From positions 2,542,001-2,606,000 of the forward strand of contig NZ_CP041063.1 of the NCBI RefSeq assembly GCF_011082085.1: a stretch of DNA of 64,000 bases, given 5' to 3'. The position numbers and the translations under genes were made by a program. Of the stretch, positions 16,987 to 26,346 are shown piece by piece. How positions within the stretch are numbered: the first letter of the stretch is position 1; every line of letters begins with the position of its first letter. Under the pieces are notes generated by a model that was not told where the DNA came from, made no database searches, and worked only from the letters and a program-made list of their open reading frames with translations. The DNA is from Bacillus sp. Cs-700. Lineage in GTDB: Bacteria; Bacillota; Bacilli; Bacillales; Guptibacillaceae.

Positions 16987-17011
16987 AGTCTTCACCTCAC
17001 TAAGAAAAGCG

Positions 17012-17038
17012 AAAAAACCGCTTATTATGCGGTTTTTA
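17012..17038 (-). terminator. Intercistronic hairpin between anchored protein and sortase
   Basis: On the reverse strand AAACCGC-ATAATA-GCGGTTT is followed by TTT. It sits in the 59-base gap, so the sortase may be expressed only by partial read-through. Confidence 0.7.
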
Positions 17039-17045
17039 AGCGATA

Positions 17046-17969
17046 TTAACAGCTAACAGAACGTCTTCTATAAAGAAGTAAACCACCTGCACCTACCGCC
17101 AACGCTACTCCAGCCATAGCAAGCATTGGATTGGCTGTAGCTGTTTCAGGCATTTTGCCGCCCTCTTCCATTCCATCCAATGGTTTAGCTGAATCAATTA
17201 CCTTAGCCGGAACAGTAATCGTATCAACTTGATTAAAGTTGTTGATCGACATTTCCATCGATTGTTTCATGTTCATGCTTTCGTCTTCTATCTTCATATC
17301 CATATCAAGATCCATCGTTAAATGCTTCATGTAATACGAATCTTTATCAACTGTTACTTTATAGGTAACGTCATTAACCGTCATTTGCTCCATAAGACCT
17401 TTCATCGATCCGGAACCTTCTTCACCTGACATGCTCTCTTGGAACATCTTCATGGATGCTTCCATTAACGTTTTGCCGTCCCCTTCGTACGTTAACACAA
17501 AACCATCATCCGTCTCTTCAACGCTCATCTCTTTGCCAAGTTCTTCAGCTTGAGTCATTTGTGCTTCAACCGAAGACATACTTTGGAGTTCCTCTAAGCC
17601 CTTTGTGAGTTCTTCAGGCATCTTAATCCAGCCTTTCTCCGGATCTTCTTGATAAAAGCCTTCCTCTGTCCAATAAGATTCTAGAGAAATTTCGCCTTCT
17701 TCAGGTGATTTTGTTGTGACGACCTGATGCATCGCAAAAGGCTTTAACGTAATGTCTGCTTCGGATTCGCTGGAGATCATCACTGTTTCTCCTTCAAGAG
17801 GCATCGACTGTTCCATCTTTGTTTTTGTAGAATAGCTCTCAACCTCCGTCATCGCTTCACTTGACTGCTTTAAAATGTCAGTTGCAGTCATTTCCTTTGC
17901 TGATGTGTGAAACGGAGCTCCTACAAAAACAACTGCTGCTACCGATAGAGGGACTAACTTCTTTAACAT
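17046..17969 (-). CDS. Sortase-anchored surface protein (LolA/DUF6612-like), MPETA signal
   Basis: A 307-residue exported protein. Residues 1-24 are a signal peptide (KKLVPLSVAAVVFVGAPFHTSA). The middle is acidic and methionine-rich and resembles LolA-like or DUF6612-type beta proteins (ADILKQSSEAMTEVESYSTKTKMEQ at the start of the mature part). The C-terminus is a cell-wall sorting signal: MPETA, a hydrophobic segment (MLAMAGVALAVGAGGLLLY) and RRRSVSC. The LPxTA-type motif with alanine is what class D sortases prefer; here the first residue is Met. The ATG at 17969 is five bases behind GGAGTG. The sortase gene follows directly. Confidence 0.75.
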   Translation of the reverse strand: MLKKLVPLSVAAVVFVGAPFHTSAKEMTATDILKQSSEAMTEVESYSTKTKMEQSMPLEGETVMISSESEADITLKPFAMHQVVTTKSPEEGEISLESYWTEEGFYQEDPEKGWIKMPEELTKGLEELQSMSSVEAQMTQAEELGKEMSVEETDDGFVLTYEGDGKTLMEASMKMFQESMSGEEGSGSMKGLMEQMTVNDVTYKVTVDKDSYYMKHLTMDLDMDMKIEDESMNMKQSMEMSINNFNQVDTITVPAKVIDSAKPLDGMEEGGKMPETATANPMLAMAGVALAVGAGGLLLYRRRSVSC

Positions 17970-18318
17970 CAAAACACTCCAATTCATTTTTTTGGCAAGA
18001 GAAGGCTAGGGTTGGGACATCTTTTAATCACCAGTTTCTTTCACCTAACCCTTATTTTCCCAATAGAGTGAAATTAAAACGCTTTTTTACCATTCTCTAA
18101 AACATATTTTTTATTGATCTTTCGCTTTTTTAATCGAGTATGACTCGGTTTAAGAATCCAAAAATCTCATCTGTTCACTTTTGCAAATTGACGAAATACA
18201 AAAACAACACATTGCAAGCCCTTTCATATTTGTTCTATCGCATATATACTTAGCACTATCAAATCATGATTTGTTTCATCCGTATCATTTTGCACTCGTA
18301 AGGGGGTTGGAGATCTCC
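17970..18318. other. Intergenic region between surface protein and PTS regulator, no gene seen
   Basis: About 350 AT-rich bases between divergent genes. An in-frame extension of the PTS regulator covers 18181-18318 but has no ribosome site and no domain similarity. No hairpin with T-run, tRNA or riboswitch is apparent; it must hold both promoters. Confidence 0.5.
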
Positions 18319-20424
18319 ATGTCACTTGATGAAAGAAGCACATTTCTATTAACGAAACTCGTGAATGCAACGGAGTTACTTACGGTTGATCATGTCATCG
18401 ACCAGCTCGGGATATCAAAACGAACCGTTCATTATGATCTACAAAAAATTAACGATTGGCTCGATGAGAACAAACTACCCATTATCCAAACGAAACAAGG
18501 ATTAGGTTACTATCTCTCAGAAGAGACCAAACAAACCGTTCCTAAATTGATGAAAGAACTAAAAGAATGGCAGTATCACTATTCGCAACCAGAACGTATC
18601 ACCTTAATCGGCGTGGAGCTTTTAACAAATGATAAGCCGATCTTTATGAAGAATTTTATGGAACGCACTCAAGTGAGTCGCGGCACAGTCGCTAAGGATT
18701 TAAAGCTCGTTAAGAAAGTCTTGAACGAGGAAGCATTAGCGTTACAGTTTGAACGATCAACAGGCTATCGTGTGGAAGGGAAAGAGGAAAACAAGCGGAG
18801 AATATTGAGTCGTTTTCTGTCCGAGGTTCTCACCAATGGACAATTAACAGAAATGACGAATTTTCTTTATCCGCTCTTAAAGAATGGTGATGAACACACC
18901 TATTCACACCTCATACCGATGAAGCAAATCATTATGAATGCGGAACCAATTCTAAAAGTAGAGTTAACAGATGATACAATCCATGTTCTAGCCATTCAGC
19001 TTGTCGTTCTTCTTCAACGTTTGAAAGGCGAACATCGGATACAGCTCGATCCAGATGAAAAACACGCTCTTTCTTCAACGAGAGAGTTTGAAGCGGCAAA
19101 GAGCATGGCAAAAGAATTAGAAACTCAATTTAAACTTTCCTTATCACTGGATGAGATAGGCTTTATCACCATGCACCTTCTTGGCTCAAGGATTAATTAT
19201 TCTGAAGTAGGCACGGTAGGTAGTCTTGAAAGTAATAAACTTAGAAAAGTTGTTACTGAGATCGTGAATGAATTTCAAGTATACGCTTGTGTTCTATTCG
19301 AACAGCGCGATGAACTAGAAGAAGCTCTTTTTCTTCATCTTAAACCAACGTACTACCGGTTAAAATATCATGTACCTATTACAAACGAACTAACAGATTC
19401 GGTTAAACAGGAATATCCAGATGTTTTTTCAATTACGAAACGAGCGGTTTGGCCGATTGAATTAATGATGTCTCAAAAGCTCCCTGATGATGAATTAGCT
19501 TATCTCGCCATGCACTTTGGAGCTTGGATGCAGAAAGAAGAGCTTCCAGAAGTAACATTTGGTAAAGCGATTATCGTTTGTGAAAAAGGAATTGGCACAT
19601 CAAATATTTTAAGAGGACAGCTTGAGAAGCTTCTCACAAATGTAGAAATCATCGGGACAGTTTCAAGGAGGCAATTTCTACAAAATCACTACGACGTAGA
19701 TTATGTCTTCTCTACATCACCTATGGAGCATGAGACGTTACCCATTTTAACGGTTAACCCGATTTTGACACAGCAGGGAAAAGAGAAAATCCTCCATTGG
19801 ATGGAGGAGGTTCAAACTACTCCAATTGAAGAGAGTGGCCCTACCCCTGATGTGATCGTTGAAATTATGAAAAAACACGGCACGATTACGAATGAGAAAG
19901 AACTAAGAAATGAATTACAGCAGTTATTCGCGCCATCACCAACCACCTTATCAATAGAAAGGTTTGAACGACCTATGTTAAATGACTTATTACATGAAGA
20001 AACAATTCAATTTGCTACAGATACACCAGATTGGAAAGAGGCGATCAAAACAGCAGCCATGCCGCTTCTTGCAACTGAGCAAATCACCTCTTCATATATC
20101 GATGCTATGATCAAAAATGTAGAAGATTTGGGACCTTATGTCGTGATAGCTCCAGGTATCGCTATTCCTCATGCCCGTCCAGAAGAAGGTGTGAATACGG
20201 TTGGGATGAGCTTGCTTCGATTAGATCAAGAAGTTCCTTTTTCATCTAAAGAAAAGCACCAGGTAAAGTTGTTAATTGTTCTTGCTGCAGTTGATAACGA
20301 AACGCATTTAAAAGCTCTTGCTCAACTATCGGATCTTCTATCAGAAGAAGAAAATCTCGATATGATTTATCGTGCAGAGGAAAAAGAAGAAATTATTAAA
20401 CTCGTATCAAAATACTCAAATTAA
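18319..20424 (+). CDS. PRD-domain transcriptional activator with PTS EIIB- and EIIA-like domains (BglG/MtlR type)
   Basis: A 701-residue regulator. Residues 1-150 hold two helix-turn-helix units (TVDHVIDQLGISKRTVHYDLQKIN; VSRGTVAKDLKLVKKVL). Two PTS regulation domains follow (about 170-390), then a GatB-like EIIB domain with Cys421 in IVCEKGIGTSN, and a C-terminal mannitol/fructose-type EIIA domain with His618 in GIAIPHARPEEG. PTS-dependent phosphorylation of these sites sets activity. The ATG at 18319 follows GGAG by six bases. The downstream EIIB and EIIC lack an EIIA of their own, so this protein's EIIA domain may also be the phosphate donor for transport. Confidence 0.88.
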   Translation: MSLDERSTFLLTKLVNATELLTVDHVIDQLGISKRTVHYDLQKINDWLDENKLPIIQTKQGLGYYLSEETKQTVPKLMKELKEWQYHYSQPERITLIGVELLTNDKPIFMKNFMERTQVSRGTVAKDLKLVKKVLNEEALALQFERSTGYRVEGKEENKRRILSRFLSEVLTNGQLTEMTNFLYPLLKNGDEHTYSHLIPMKQIIMNAEPILKVELTDDTIHVLAIQLVVLLQRLKGEHRIQLDPDEKHALSSTREFEAAKSMAKELETQFKLSLSLDEIGFITMHLLGSRINYSEVGTVGSLESNKLRKVVTEIVNEFQVYACVLFEQRDELEEALFLHLKPTYYRLKYHVPITNELTDSVKQEYPDVFSITKRAVWPIELMMSQKLPDDELAYLAMHFGAWMQKEELPEVTFGKAIIVCEKGIGTSNILRGQLEKLLTNVEIIGTVSRRQFLQNHYDVDYVFSTSPMEHETLPILTVNPILTQQGKEKILHWMEEVQTTPIEESGPTPDVIVEIMKKHGTITNEKELRNELQQLFAPSPTTLSIERFERPMLNDLLHEETIQFATDTPDWKEAIKTAAMPLLATEQITSSYIDAMIKNVEDLGPYVVIAPGIAIPHARPEEGVNTVGMSLLRLDQEVPFSSKEKHQVKLLIVLAAVDNETHLKALAQLSDLLSEEENLDMIYRAEEKEEIIKLVSKYSN

Positions 20425-20439
20425 AGGGAGAGAATAAAA

Positions 20440-20715
20440 ATGAAAAAAATTCTTGTTGTATGTGGAAATGGTCTAGGAAGCAGCTTTATCGTAGAAATGA
20501 ACGTGAAAAGTATTCTAAACGAGCTTGGGATTGAAGCTGAGGTTGATCATACCGATCTTACAACTAGTAAATCTGAGAACGCTGATTACTTCTTAGGCTC
20601 AACTGAGATTGTTGAAAATCTAGAAGACGGCAAACGAAATGTGATAAAGCTAAATAATTTAATGGATAAAAAGGAACTAAGGACGGCGATTGAAGCAAAC
20701 TTGAAAGGGGCATAA
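20440..20715 (+). CDS. PTS EIIB component, ascorbate (UlaB/SgaB) family
   Basis: A 91-residue phosphocarrier with phosphorylatable Cys8 in VVCGNGLGSSF, the signature of the lactose/ascorbate-type EIIB fold. It passes phosphate from EIIA to the incoming sugar. It lies 15 bases after the PRD regulator and 3 bases before EIIC, so all three are one operon. Confidence 0.88.
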   Translation: MKKILVVCGNGLGSSFIVEMNVKSILNELGIEAEVDHTDLTTSKSENADYFLGSTEIVENLEDGKRNVIKLNNLMDKKELRTAIEANLKGA

Positions 20716-20718
20716 ATC

Positions 20719-22098
20719 ATGGTCGATCTCATAATGAAAGACATTCTTGGTACACCAGCGATCCTTGTGGGGTTATTTGCCCTTATCGGCCTCCTTCTTC
20801 AAAAGAAGGACGTCGCAAACGTCATATCAGGTACATTAAAAACGATTATGGGATTTGTTATTCTGGGGGCAGGCGCAGGTGTACTAGTCGCCTCCCTTGA
20901 TAACTTCAGTAGCATGTTTGATCACGCATTTGAAATTCAAGGAATCATTCCGAACAATGAAGCGATTGTTGCGTTAGCACAGGATGCATTTGGTGCAGAA
21001 ACTGCGATGATTATGCTTTTCGGAATGGTAGCCAACATCCTACTAGCACGCATCACGCCTTTTAAGTACATTTTCTTAACAGGTCATCACACGATGTTCA
21101 TGGCATGTCTGATTGCTGTTATTCTTTCAACTGGTGGCTTTAGCGGCGCAACAATGATCATCACTGGTTCACTTATTCTTGGATCTCTGATGGTTCTATT
21201 ACCTGCTCTATTGCAACCTTACACAAGAAAAATCACGGGTAGTGATGACTTTGCGATCGGACACTTTGGCTCCTTCGGTTATTTAATCGCCGCTGCGGTT
21301 GGAAAAGCAGTTGGGAAAAACTCTAAATCGACTGAAGAAATTAAAGTACCGAAGTCATTCAACTTTCTTCGAGACACATCTGTATCTGTCTCACTTACAA
21401 TGGCAATTCTTTTCTTTGTAGTCGCTCTTTTCACTGGCCCAACCTTTATTGAAACAGAGCTAAGCGGTGGGACAAACTTCCTGGTCTTTTCATTTATGCA
21501 AGCGTTAACGTTTGCGGCTGGTGTCTACATCATTTTGGCAGGGGTGAGAATGCTCCTATCTGAAATCGTTCCCGCTTTTAAAGGAATTGCAGATAAAGTT
21601 GTACCAAATGCAATTCCAGCACTTGATGCTCCATCTGTGTTCCCATTCGCAAACAATGCGGTAATCATCGGTTTCTTCTTTAGCTTTGTCGCAGGACTTC
21701 TCAGCATGTTTCTTCTACCGATCTTAGGTCTAAAAGTAATTGTGCCAGGACTTGTGCCTCACTTCTTTACCGGAGCAGCAGCAGGAGTATTCGGTAACGC
21801 GACTGGCGGTCGTAAAGGAGCGGTATTTGGCTCGATGGCAAACGGCGTGATCATTAGCTTCTTGCCAGCGCTACTTCTTCCGGTTCTTGGTTCATTAGGC
21901 TTTCAAGGTACGACATTCGGAGATTCAGATTTCGGTGTAGTTGGACTTCTTCTCGGAGGCTTGATTGAACTTTTATCTTCCAACGTTCTATTCCTTATCA
22001 TCGTTGCTGCCCTACTCATTGCTGTATTTGTAGGAGCTACCTTGATCAAACGTTCGTTAGCGAAAAATAATTTAGAAGAAAAGCATGATGCTATTTAG
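20719..22098 (+). CDS. PTS EIIC permease, ascorbate (UlaA/SgaT) family
   Basis: A 459-residue permease with about eleven hydrophobic segments. ILGTPAILVGLFALIGLLLQKK at the N-terminus, FKYIFLTGHHTMFMACLIAV and GSDDFAIGHFGSFGYLIAA in the middle, and VPHFFTGAAAGVFGNATGGRKGAVFG near the C-terminus are typical of the UlaA/SgaT group. This group imports L-ascorbate or related sugar acids with phosphorylation. No ascorbate-catabolism genes (lactonase, decarboxylase, epimerase) adjoin, so the substrate is open. A terminator follows. Confidence 0.88.
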   Translation: MVDLIMKDILGTPAILVGLFALIGLLLQKKDVANVISGTLKTIMGFVILGAGAGVLVASLDNFSSMFDHAFEIQGIIPNNEAIVALAQDAFGAETAMIMLFGMVANILLARITPFKYIFLTGHHTMFMACLIAVILSTGGFSGATMIITGSLILGSLMVLLPALLQPYTRKITGSDDFAIGHFGSFGYLIAAAVGKAVGKNSKSTEEIKVPKSFNFLRDTSVSVSLTMAILFFVVALFTGPTFIETELSGGTNFLVFSFMQALTFAAGVYIILAGVRMLLSEIVPAFKGIADKVVPNAIPALDAPSVFPFANNAVIIGFFFSFVAGLLSMFLLPILGLKVIVPGLVPHFFTGAAAGVFGNATGGRKGAVFGSMANGVIISFLPALLLPVLGSLGFQGTTFGDSDFGVVGLLLGGLIELLSSNVLFLIIVAALLIAVFVGATLIKRSLAKNNLEEKHDAI

Positions 22099-22102
22099 AC
22101 GG

Positions 22103-22136
22103 AAGAGACCATCCTAAGTAAAAGGATGGTCTTTTT
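22103..22136. terminator. Terminator between PTS operon and GNAT gene
   Basis: AAGAGACCATCC-GGATGGTCTTTTT hairpin between convergent genes. Confidence 0.85.
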
Positions 22137-22137
22137 G

Positions 22138-22704
22138 TTATTCACTATCATTTTCAGCAGTCACCACATAAACCAATTGATCCGTCCACTTCTCATCCTC
22201 ATAAATGAATCCTTTCCTCACACCCTCATACACCATGCCCACACTTTGGGCTAGCTTAGTCGATGGACTGTTATCCAGGTTAATATGGGCTTCGATGCGA
22301 TGAAAACCAAGATCATGAAAAGCAATCTGAAGCGCTGCGCTCACCGCTTCTTTGCCATATCCTTTTCGCCAATACTGATTATGGATCGTATAGCCGATCC
22401 GTGCCCATTGAAAATTCATTCTTGCTAACGTTGAAAAATCAACCATTCCAATATGGGTGCCATCTTCTATATGAAAAACACCAAACACGTGGGCTGTATC
22501 ATTTATGGCTAATTCTTGGTGCTTATTCACTAAGTCTCTAAACCACTCTTCTGTACACTCGCTCATATCCAACTTCCCAGGATCATAAGGGTGTTGCGAA
22601 GGATGCCTTGCATTAAATTCCCGTAACCAGTTTTGATAGTCTTCCATTTTTAATGGTCTGATCACTAATCTTGCTGATTCTTTTTGCAGATTAAACTCAC
22701 TCAA
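22138..22704 (-). CDS. GNAT N-acetyltransferase (RimJ/RimL type)
   Basis: A 188-residue acetyltransferase beginning SARLVIRPLKMEDYQNWL, as in the RimJ/RimL group that acetylates protein N-termini or small amines. The acetyl-CoA loop is seen as NQYWRKGYGKEAVSAAL, followed by LGFHRIEAHINLDNSPSTKLAQSVGM. The start is a TTG at 22704 with GAGGTG five bases upstream. It lies 15 bases after the alpha/beta hydrolase gene and probably shares its transcript. Acceptor unknown. Confidence 0.82.
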   Translation of the reverse strand: MSEFNLQKESARLVIRPLKMEDYQNWLREFNARHPSQHPYDPGKLDMSECTEEWFRDLVNKHQELAINDTAHVFGVFHIEDGTHIGMVDFSTLARMNFQWARIGYTIHNQYWRKGYGKEAVSAALQIAFHDLGFHRIEAHINLDNSPSTKLAQSVGMVYEGVRKGFIYEDEKWTDQLVYVVTAENDSE

Positions 22705-22719
22705 TTGAACACCTCTACC

Positions 22720-23400
22720 TCATTTGTTAATAAACTGTTGAACCATGCTGTTATATAGATTAGGTTGATCCATATTGGCCGTATGACCAGCATCAGGAAT
22801 TAGCCCAACGTTTATTTTATCATTGCTTCTTTTCAAAAATTGAACAGATTCTACTTCATAAAGCTCATTTCCTCCGTTAAGAACCATAATCGGTACTTCA
22901 AGTTCAGCAATCTCTTTTTCTGAAACGCTCGGATAATGAAAAGTCATTATTTTATTTACTTTCTGTAACGTATCGAACCATTTATCGCCGTGAAGTTGCT
23001 TAAAAGAAGCGGCTGTCTCTTCATCGTTTTCTTGAATGTTATTGAAATATGTATATTGCTCTTCCATGATGCTCTTTAAATCGTCCGGTATAGACGGGGA
23101 ATAGCCTGTTAAAACTGCGCCCTTTATAAGTTCCGGCCGTTTTATGGCTAGATGGATGGCTAATGAAGCACCTAAAGATAATCCAACAACATACCCTGGT
23201 CCTTTGTTGGTTACTTCCTCTATTACCCACTCTAAAGCACTTTCAAAATAGTTTTCAAATGCAGGTATAGTTGAATGACCATGACCTGGTAAGGACAACG
23301 CGATGACCTCCATATCACGTTCAAAAAAAGCTTTCTGATGCTCAAAGTGTAAATCCCCTGTCCCCATAAACCCGTGAAGAAAATAAATTCTTTTCGTCAA
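22720..23400 (-). CDS. Alpha/beta-fold hydrolase
   Basis: A 226-residue serine hydrolase. The oxyanion region YFLHGFMGTGD, LSLPGHGHS, the nucleophile elbow VVGLSLGAS and the C-terminal histidine in DAGHTANMDQP give a complete catalytic set. It is cytosolic and resembles the small MenH-like or carboxylesterase group; the substrate is unknown. The start is TTG at 23400, behind AGGGGG. It precedes the GNAT gene by 15 bases. Confidence 0.82.
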   Translation of the reverse strand: MTKRIYFLHGFMGTGDLHFEHQKAFFERDMEVIALSLPGHGHSTIPAFENYFESALEWVIEEVTNKGPGYVVGLSLGASLAIHLAIKRPELIKGAVLTGYSPSIPDDLKSIMEEQYTYFNNIQENDEETAASFKQLHGDKWFDTLQKVNKIMTFHYPSVSEKEIAELEVPIMVLNGGNELYEVESVQFLKRSNDKINVGLIPDAGHTANMDQPNLYNSMVQQFINK

Positions 23401-23555
23401 AACACAGCCCCCTATTGATTCACATTTTAATAGAATACTTATTTCCTTTAAACTTTAACATAAAATGGTATTCCAGATCGCTGGATGGTAAAATCTTGAT
23501 GATGATATGTAAATTATTTATAGGAACAACACAGTTCGGTCTTAAACTACTCAAC

Positions 23556-23732
23556 TTACATAACTTCTTTCTTTCCTAAATCAAGCTTACGATTAATCTC
23601 ATGAAGTAAAAATAGTCCTCGTAGCAAGCAACCTACAATCATACCAAAACCAATGATGAGCCCGATTTCATGCAAGGGCAATAATAAAAGTCCAACTACG
23701 CTGCTCGCGACGATCAAAAACAAGAGAAACAT
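23556..23732 (-). CDS. Small membrane protein, 58 residues, unknown
   Basis: Reverse-strand frame from ATG 23732 to TAA 23556. It starts MFLLFLIVASSVVGLLLLPL, has a second hydrophobic segment (GLIIGFGMIVGCLLRGLFLL) and ends with a charged tail (HEINRKLDLGKKEVM). AGGGGGTG lies five bases before the ATG. Two membrane helices with a cytoplasmic basic tail are predicted. No family recognised. The strong ribosome site and classic membrane-protein composition argue that it is real; it fills most of what would otherwise be a 530-base gap. Confidence 0.65.
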   Translation of the reverse strand: MFLLFLIVASSVVGLLLLPLHEIGLIIGFGMIVGCLLRGLFLLHEINRKLDLGKKEVM

Positions 23733-23878
23733 TCTCGCACCCCCTAAATTTATACAAAACTAATTTATCATTTCTTCAGTTTAAAATGGTGTTTTAAGCA
23801 AAATTAAAAAGATGCTTCAATTGTTTCATGACAAACCTAAATCAGTGATTTACGCCTATTTTTATCTACATCCAAACC

Positions 23879-23915
23879 AAAAAGAGCAGCTGCCCTTATG
23901 GCAACTGCTCTTTTT
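23879..23915 (-). terminator. Terminator after aldehyde dehydrogenase
   Basis: AAAAAGAGCAG-TGCC-TTAT-GGCA-CTGCTCTTTTT hairpin. Confidence 0.85.
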
Positions 23916-23934
23916 CATACTTTATTAATTTTAC

Positions 23935-25359
23935 TTAAGACGGGAATCCTAGTACTGCTTTTGTTTCAAGGTACTCTTCAATTCCGAAGTCTCCCCACTC
24001 ACGGCCAATACCAGATTGCTTGTATCCACCGAATGGTGCTGAGAAGTCCATATCAGCATTGTTCACTTTAATACGACCGGCACGGATGCTTGTTGCCACT
24101 TTGCGAAGTGTTTCTTTATCTTCACCAAAGACATAACCAGCAAGACCGTAAACAACGTCGTTTGCAATTTCGATCGCTTCATCAATTGTCTCATATGTGA
24201 TGATTGACATAACGGGGCCAAAGATCTCTTCTTGAGCAATCACCATGTCATTTTTCACATCTGTAAAGATGGTCGGTTTTGCATAGTAGCCTTTTTCCAG
24301 ACCTTCTGGTTTACCAGTTCCACCTGCAATGAGTGTCGCACCTTCGTCAATTCCCTTTTGAATGTATGACTGCACAGTATCCCACTGCTTTTCAGAAACA
24401 AGTGGTCCTACATAGTTGTTTCCATTCGGATCACCTACTGGGAATTCCGGAAGTACGTTTTTCACAGCTTCTTCAAATTCTTCTTTTCGAGAAGCTGGAA
24501 TGATCATTCGAGTCCCTGCCGAGCAAACCTGACCGGAGTTTGTTGCAATATGGCTTACCGCAGCTTTAGCCGCTTCAGTAATATCTGCATCTTCTAGCAT
24601 GACAAATGGAGATTTGCCTCCAAGTTCAAGTGCTACTGTCTTGATCGTTTCTGCAGCGTTCTTCATTACTTTTTCACCAACACCTGCTGAACCAGTGAAG
24701 GATACAAAGTCAATATCAGGGTGTGAGCTAATGCCGTCACCAATCGTCTCGCCTGTTCCGTTCACAAGGTTAAACACACCTTTTGGAACGCCTACTTTAT
24801 CAAAGATTTCTGTTAAGATAATCGCCGCAAATGGTGTAATTTCAGCAGGCTTTAAGACAACTGTGCTTCCTGCTGCAAATGCGCTCGCAATTTTCGTTGA
24901 CGATTGGTTTGTTGGGAAGTTCCATGGCGTGATAAGGCCACTGACGCCAACAGGTTCTTTAAAGATTGTATGATCGCCACGATCTTCTGAGAAAGAATAC
25001 TCTTTCAATGCTTTTGCTGCTTCGGAGAAATGCTGGTAGCCCATGTTGTAATGAACTTTCTCTGAAATTGAACGTGGAGAACCGAGTTCTTGTGTAATCA
25101 CGTCAATGATTTCTTCTTTACGGTTGGCATATTCCTCCGCAATGTCTTCAAGCATTTTCACACGTTCTTCTCGGCTTGTTTGTGAGAAAGAAGGGAATGC
25201 CGCACGTGCTGCTTTCACCGCTTTATCTAAATCTTCCTTTGTTCCAAGACTAACTTTACCGATCACTTCTTCTGTCGCTGGATTGATTACTTCATGTGTT
25301 TCTGAACCTGTTGATTCAATCCATTCGCCATTGATGTAATGTTTTAATTGGTTACGCAT
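23935..25359 (-). CDS. Aldehyde dehydrogenase family protein
   Basis: A 474-residue NAD(P)-dependent aldehyde dehydrogenase of usual length. [32 protein letters not shown] binds cofactor, ALELGGKSP holds the general-base glutamate and [11 protein letters not shown] the catalytic cysteine. The C-terminal [21 protein letters not shown] is conserved. It oxidises aldehydes to acids in the cytosol; the specific aldehyde cannot be read from sequence. AAGGAG lies upstream of the ATG. It is divergent from an SDR gene across 203 bases; a functional link is possible but not shown. Confidence 0.92.
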   Translation of the reverse strand: MRNQLKHYINGEWIESTGSETHEVINPATEEVIGKVSLGTKEDLDKAVKAARAAFPSFSQTSREERVKMLEDIAEEYANRKEEIIDVITQELGSPRSISEKVHYNMGYQHFSEAAKALKEYSFSEDRGDHTIFKEPVGVSGLITPWNFPTNQSSTKIASAFAAGSTVVLKPAEITPFAAIILTEIFDKVGVPKGVFNLVNGTGETIGDGISSHPDIDFVSFTGSAGVGEKVMKNAAETIKTVALELGGKSPFVMLEDADITEAAKAAVSHIATNSGQVCSAGTRMIIPASRKEEFEEAVKNVLPEFPVGDPNGNNYVGPLVSEKQWDTVQSYIQKGIDEGATLIAGGTGKPEGLEKGYYAKPTIFTDVKNDMVIAQEEIFGPVMSIITYETIDEAIEIANDVVYGLAGYVFGEDKETLRKVATSIRAGRIKVNNADMDFSAPFGGYKQSGIGREWGDFGIEEYLETKAVLGFPS

Positions 25360-25562
25360 GATGTAAAAACTCCTTTTTTATGTTTAATCGATTTATATTG
25401 ATTTAGCTTTTCTTTGCTTCCACAGTAACTGTAACCGTTAAGGACTATAGTTAAACATGCGGATGCTTTTCTGAAACTTAGAAAGCGGTTGCTAATCTTT
25501 GAATCTCTGCTCTGCTAGCTATAGACTAGAAAGTAGGAAATTGGAGAAAGGATGATAAAAAA

Positions 25563-26285
25563 ATGGGACAAACAATTAAAGGAAAAATTGCGTATATTAC
25601 AGGCGCAAGTAGCGGTATCGGACGCGCGACAGCTCTTCAGCTTGCGAGTGAAGGGGTTCATGTTGGCTTGATCGCTAGAACCGAAAGCAAGCTAAACGAA
25701 GTCGCTAAGGAAGCAGAATCTTACGGAGTTAAAGCGATCGTTGCCCCTGCTAACATTGCAGAGATTGAGGAAGTCAATAAAGCCATCGATCACTTGAAAA
25801 ACGAACTCGGCTCGGCAGATATTCTGATCAATAATGCTGGAATGGGACGTTACGGATCGTTCTTAGAGATTGAACCCGATGACTGGAAGGAAACATTCGA
25901 AGTAAATGTTTATGGAACGTATCATGTAACACGGGCTGTTCTTCCACAAATGATCGAAAAAGACAGCGGTGATATTATCACAATCTCTTCAAGTAGTGGT
26001 TTAAAAGGAACTGCTGGATCTACGTCATATAGCGCTTCTAAATTCGCCATTCAAGGGATGACCGAAGCGCTCATGCAGGAAGTTCGTCGAAATAACATTC
26101 GTGTATTTACTCTTAATCCAAGCCTTGTTGCGACTGAACTTGTCTTTGGTGACAAGCTTGATGAGCAAGATAAAAACAAATACATGCAGCCTGAGGACCT
26201 TGCCGAATATATGGTAGGTCAATTGAAGTTGCACCCACGGATTTTCATAAAGCAGTCATTGCAGTGGGCGACGAATCCGTTTTAA
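25563..26285 (+). CDS. Short-chain dehydrogenase/reductase (3-ketoacyl-ACP reductase-like)
   Basis: A 240-residue SDR. The cofactor loop TGASSGIGRATAL, NNAGMG, the catalytic serine in TISSSSGLKG and YSASKF with catalytic Tyr and Lys are all present. An arginine after beta-strand 2 (IARTESKL) suggests NADPH preference. It reduces a ketone or aldehyde; family resemblance is to FabG-like proteins but no fatty-acid genes adjoin. Strong terminator downstream. Monocistronic. Confidence 0.9.
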   Translation: MGQTIKGKIAYITGASSGIGRATALQLASEGVHVGLIARTESKLNEVAKEAESYGVKAIVAPANIAEIEEVNKAIDHLKNELGSADILINNAGMGRYGSFLEIEPDDWKETFEVNVYGTYHVTRAVLPQMIEKDSGDIITISSSSGLKGTAGSTSYSASKFAIQGMTEALMQEVRRNNIRVFTLNPSLVATELVFGDKLDEQDKNKYMQPEDLAEYMVGQLKLHPRIFIKQSLQWATNPF

Positions 26286-26301
26286 ACTAAATTCACTAAA
26301 T

Positions 26302-26340
26302 AAAAGGAGATAACGGCACAGCCGTTATCTCCTTTTATTT
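26302..26340. terminator. Terminator between SDR and homocysteine methyltransferase
   Basis: AAAAGGAGATAACGG-CACAG-CCGTTATCTCCTTTT hairpin between convergent genes. Confidence 0.9.
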
Positions 26341-26346
26341 GATTTT

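Noticed and set aside
18181-18318. N-terminal extension of the PRD regulator by 46 residues
   Set aside because: Begins with TTG, lacks a ribosome site, and the helix-turn-helix starts only after the well-supported ATG at 18319.
25423-25436. ACAGTAACTGT partial palindrome between aldehyde dehydrogenase and SDR
   Set aside because: Too short and imperfect at the centre; cannot be separated from chance in an AT-rich promoter region.
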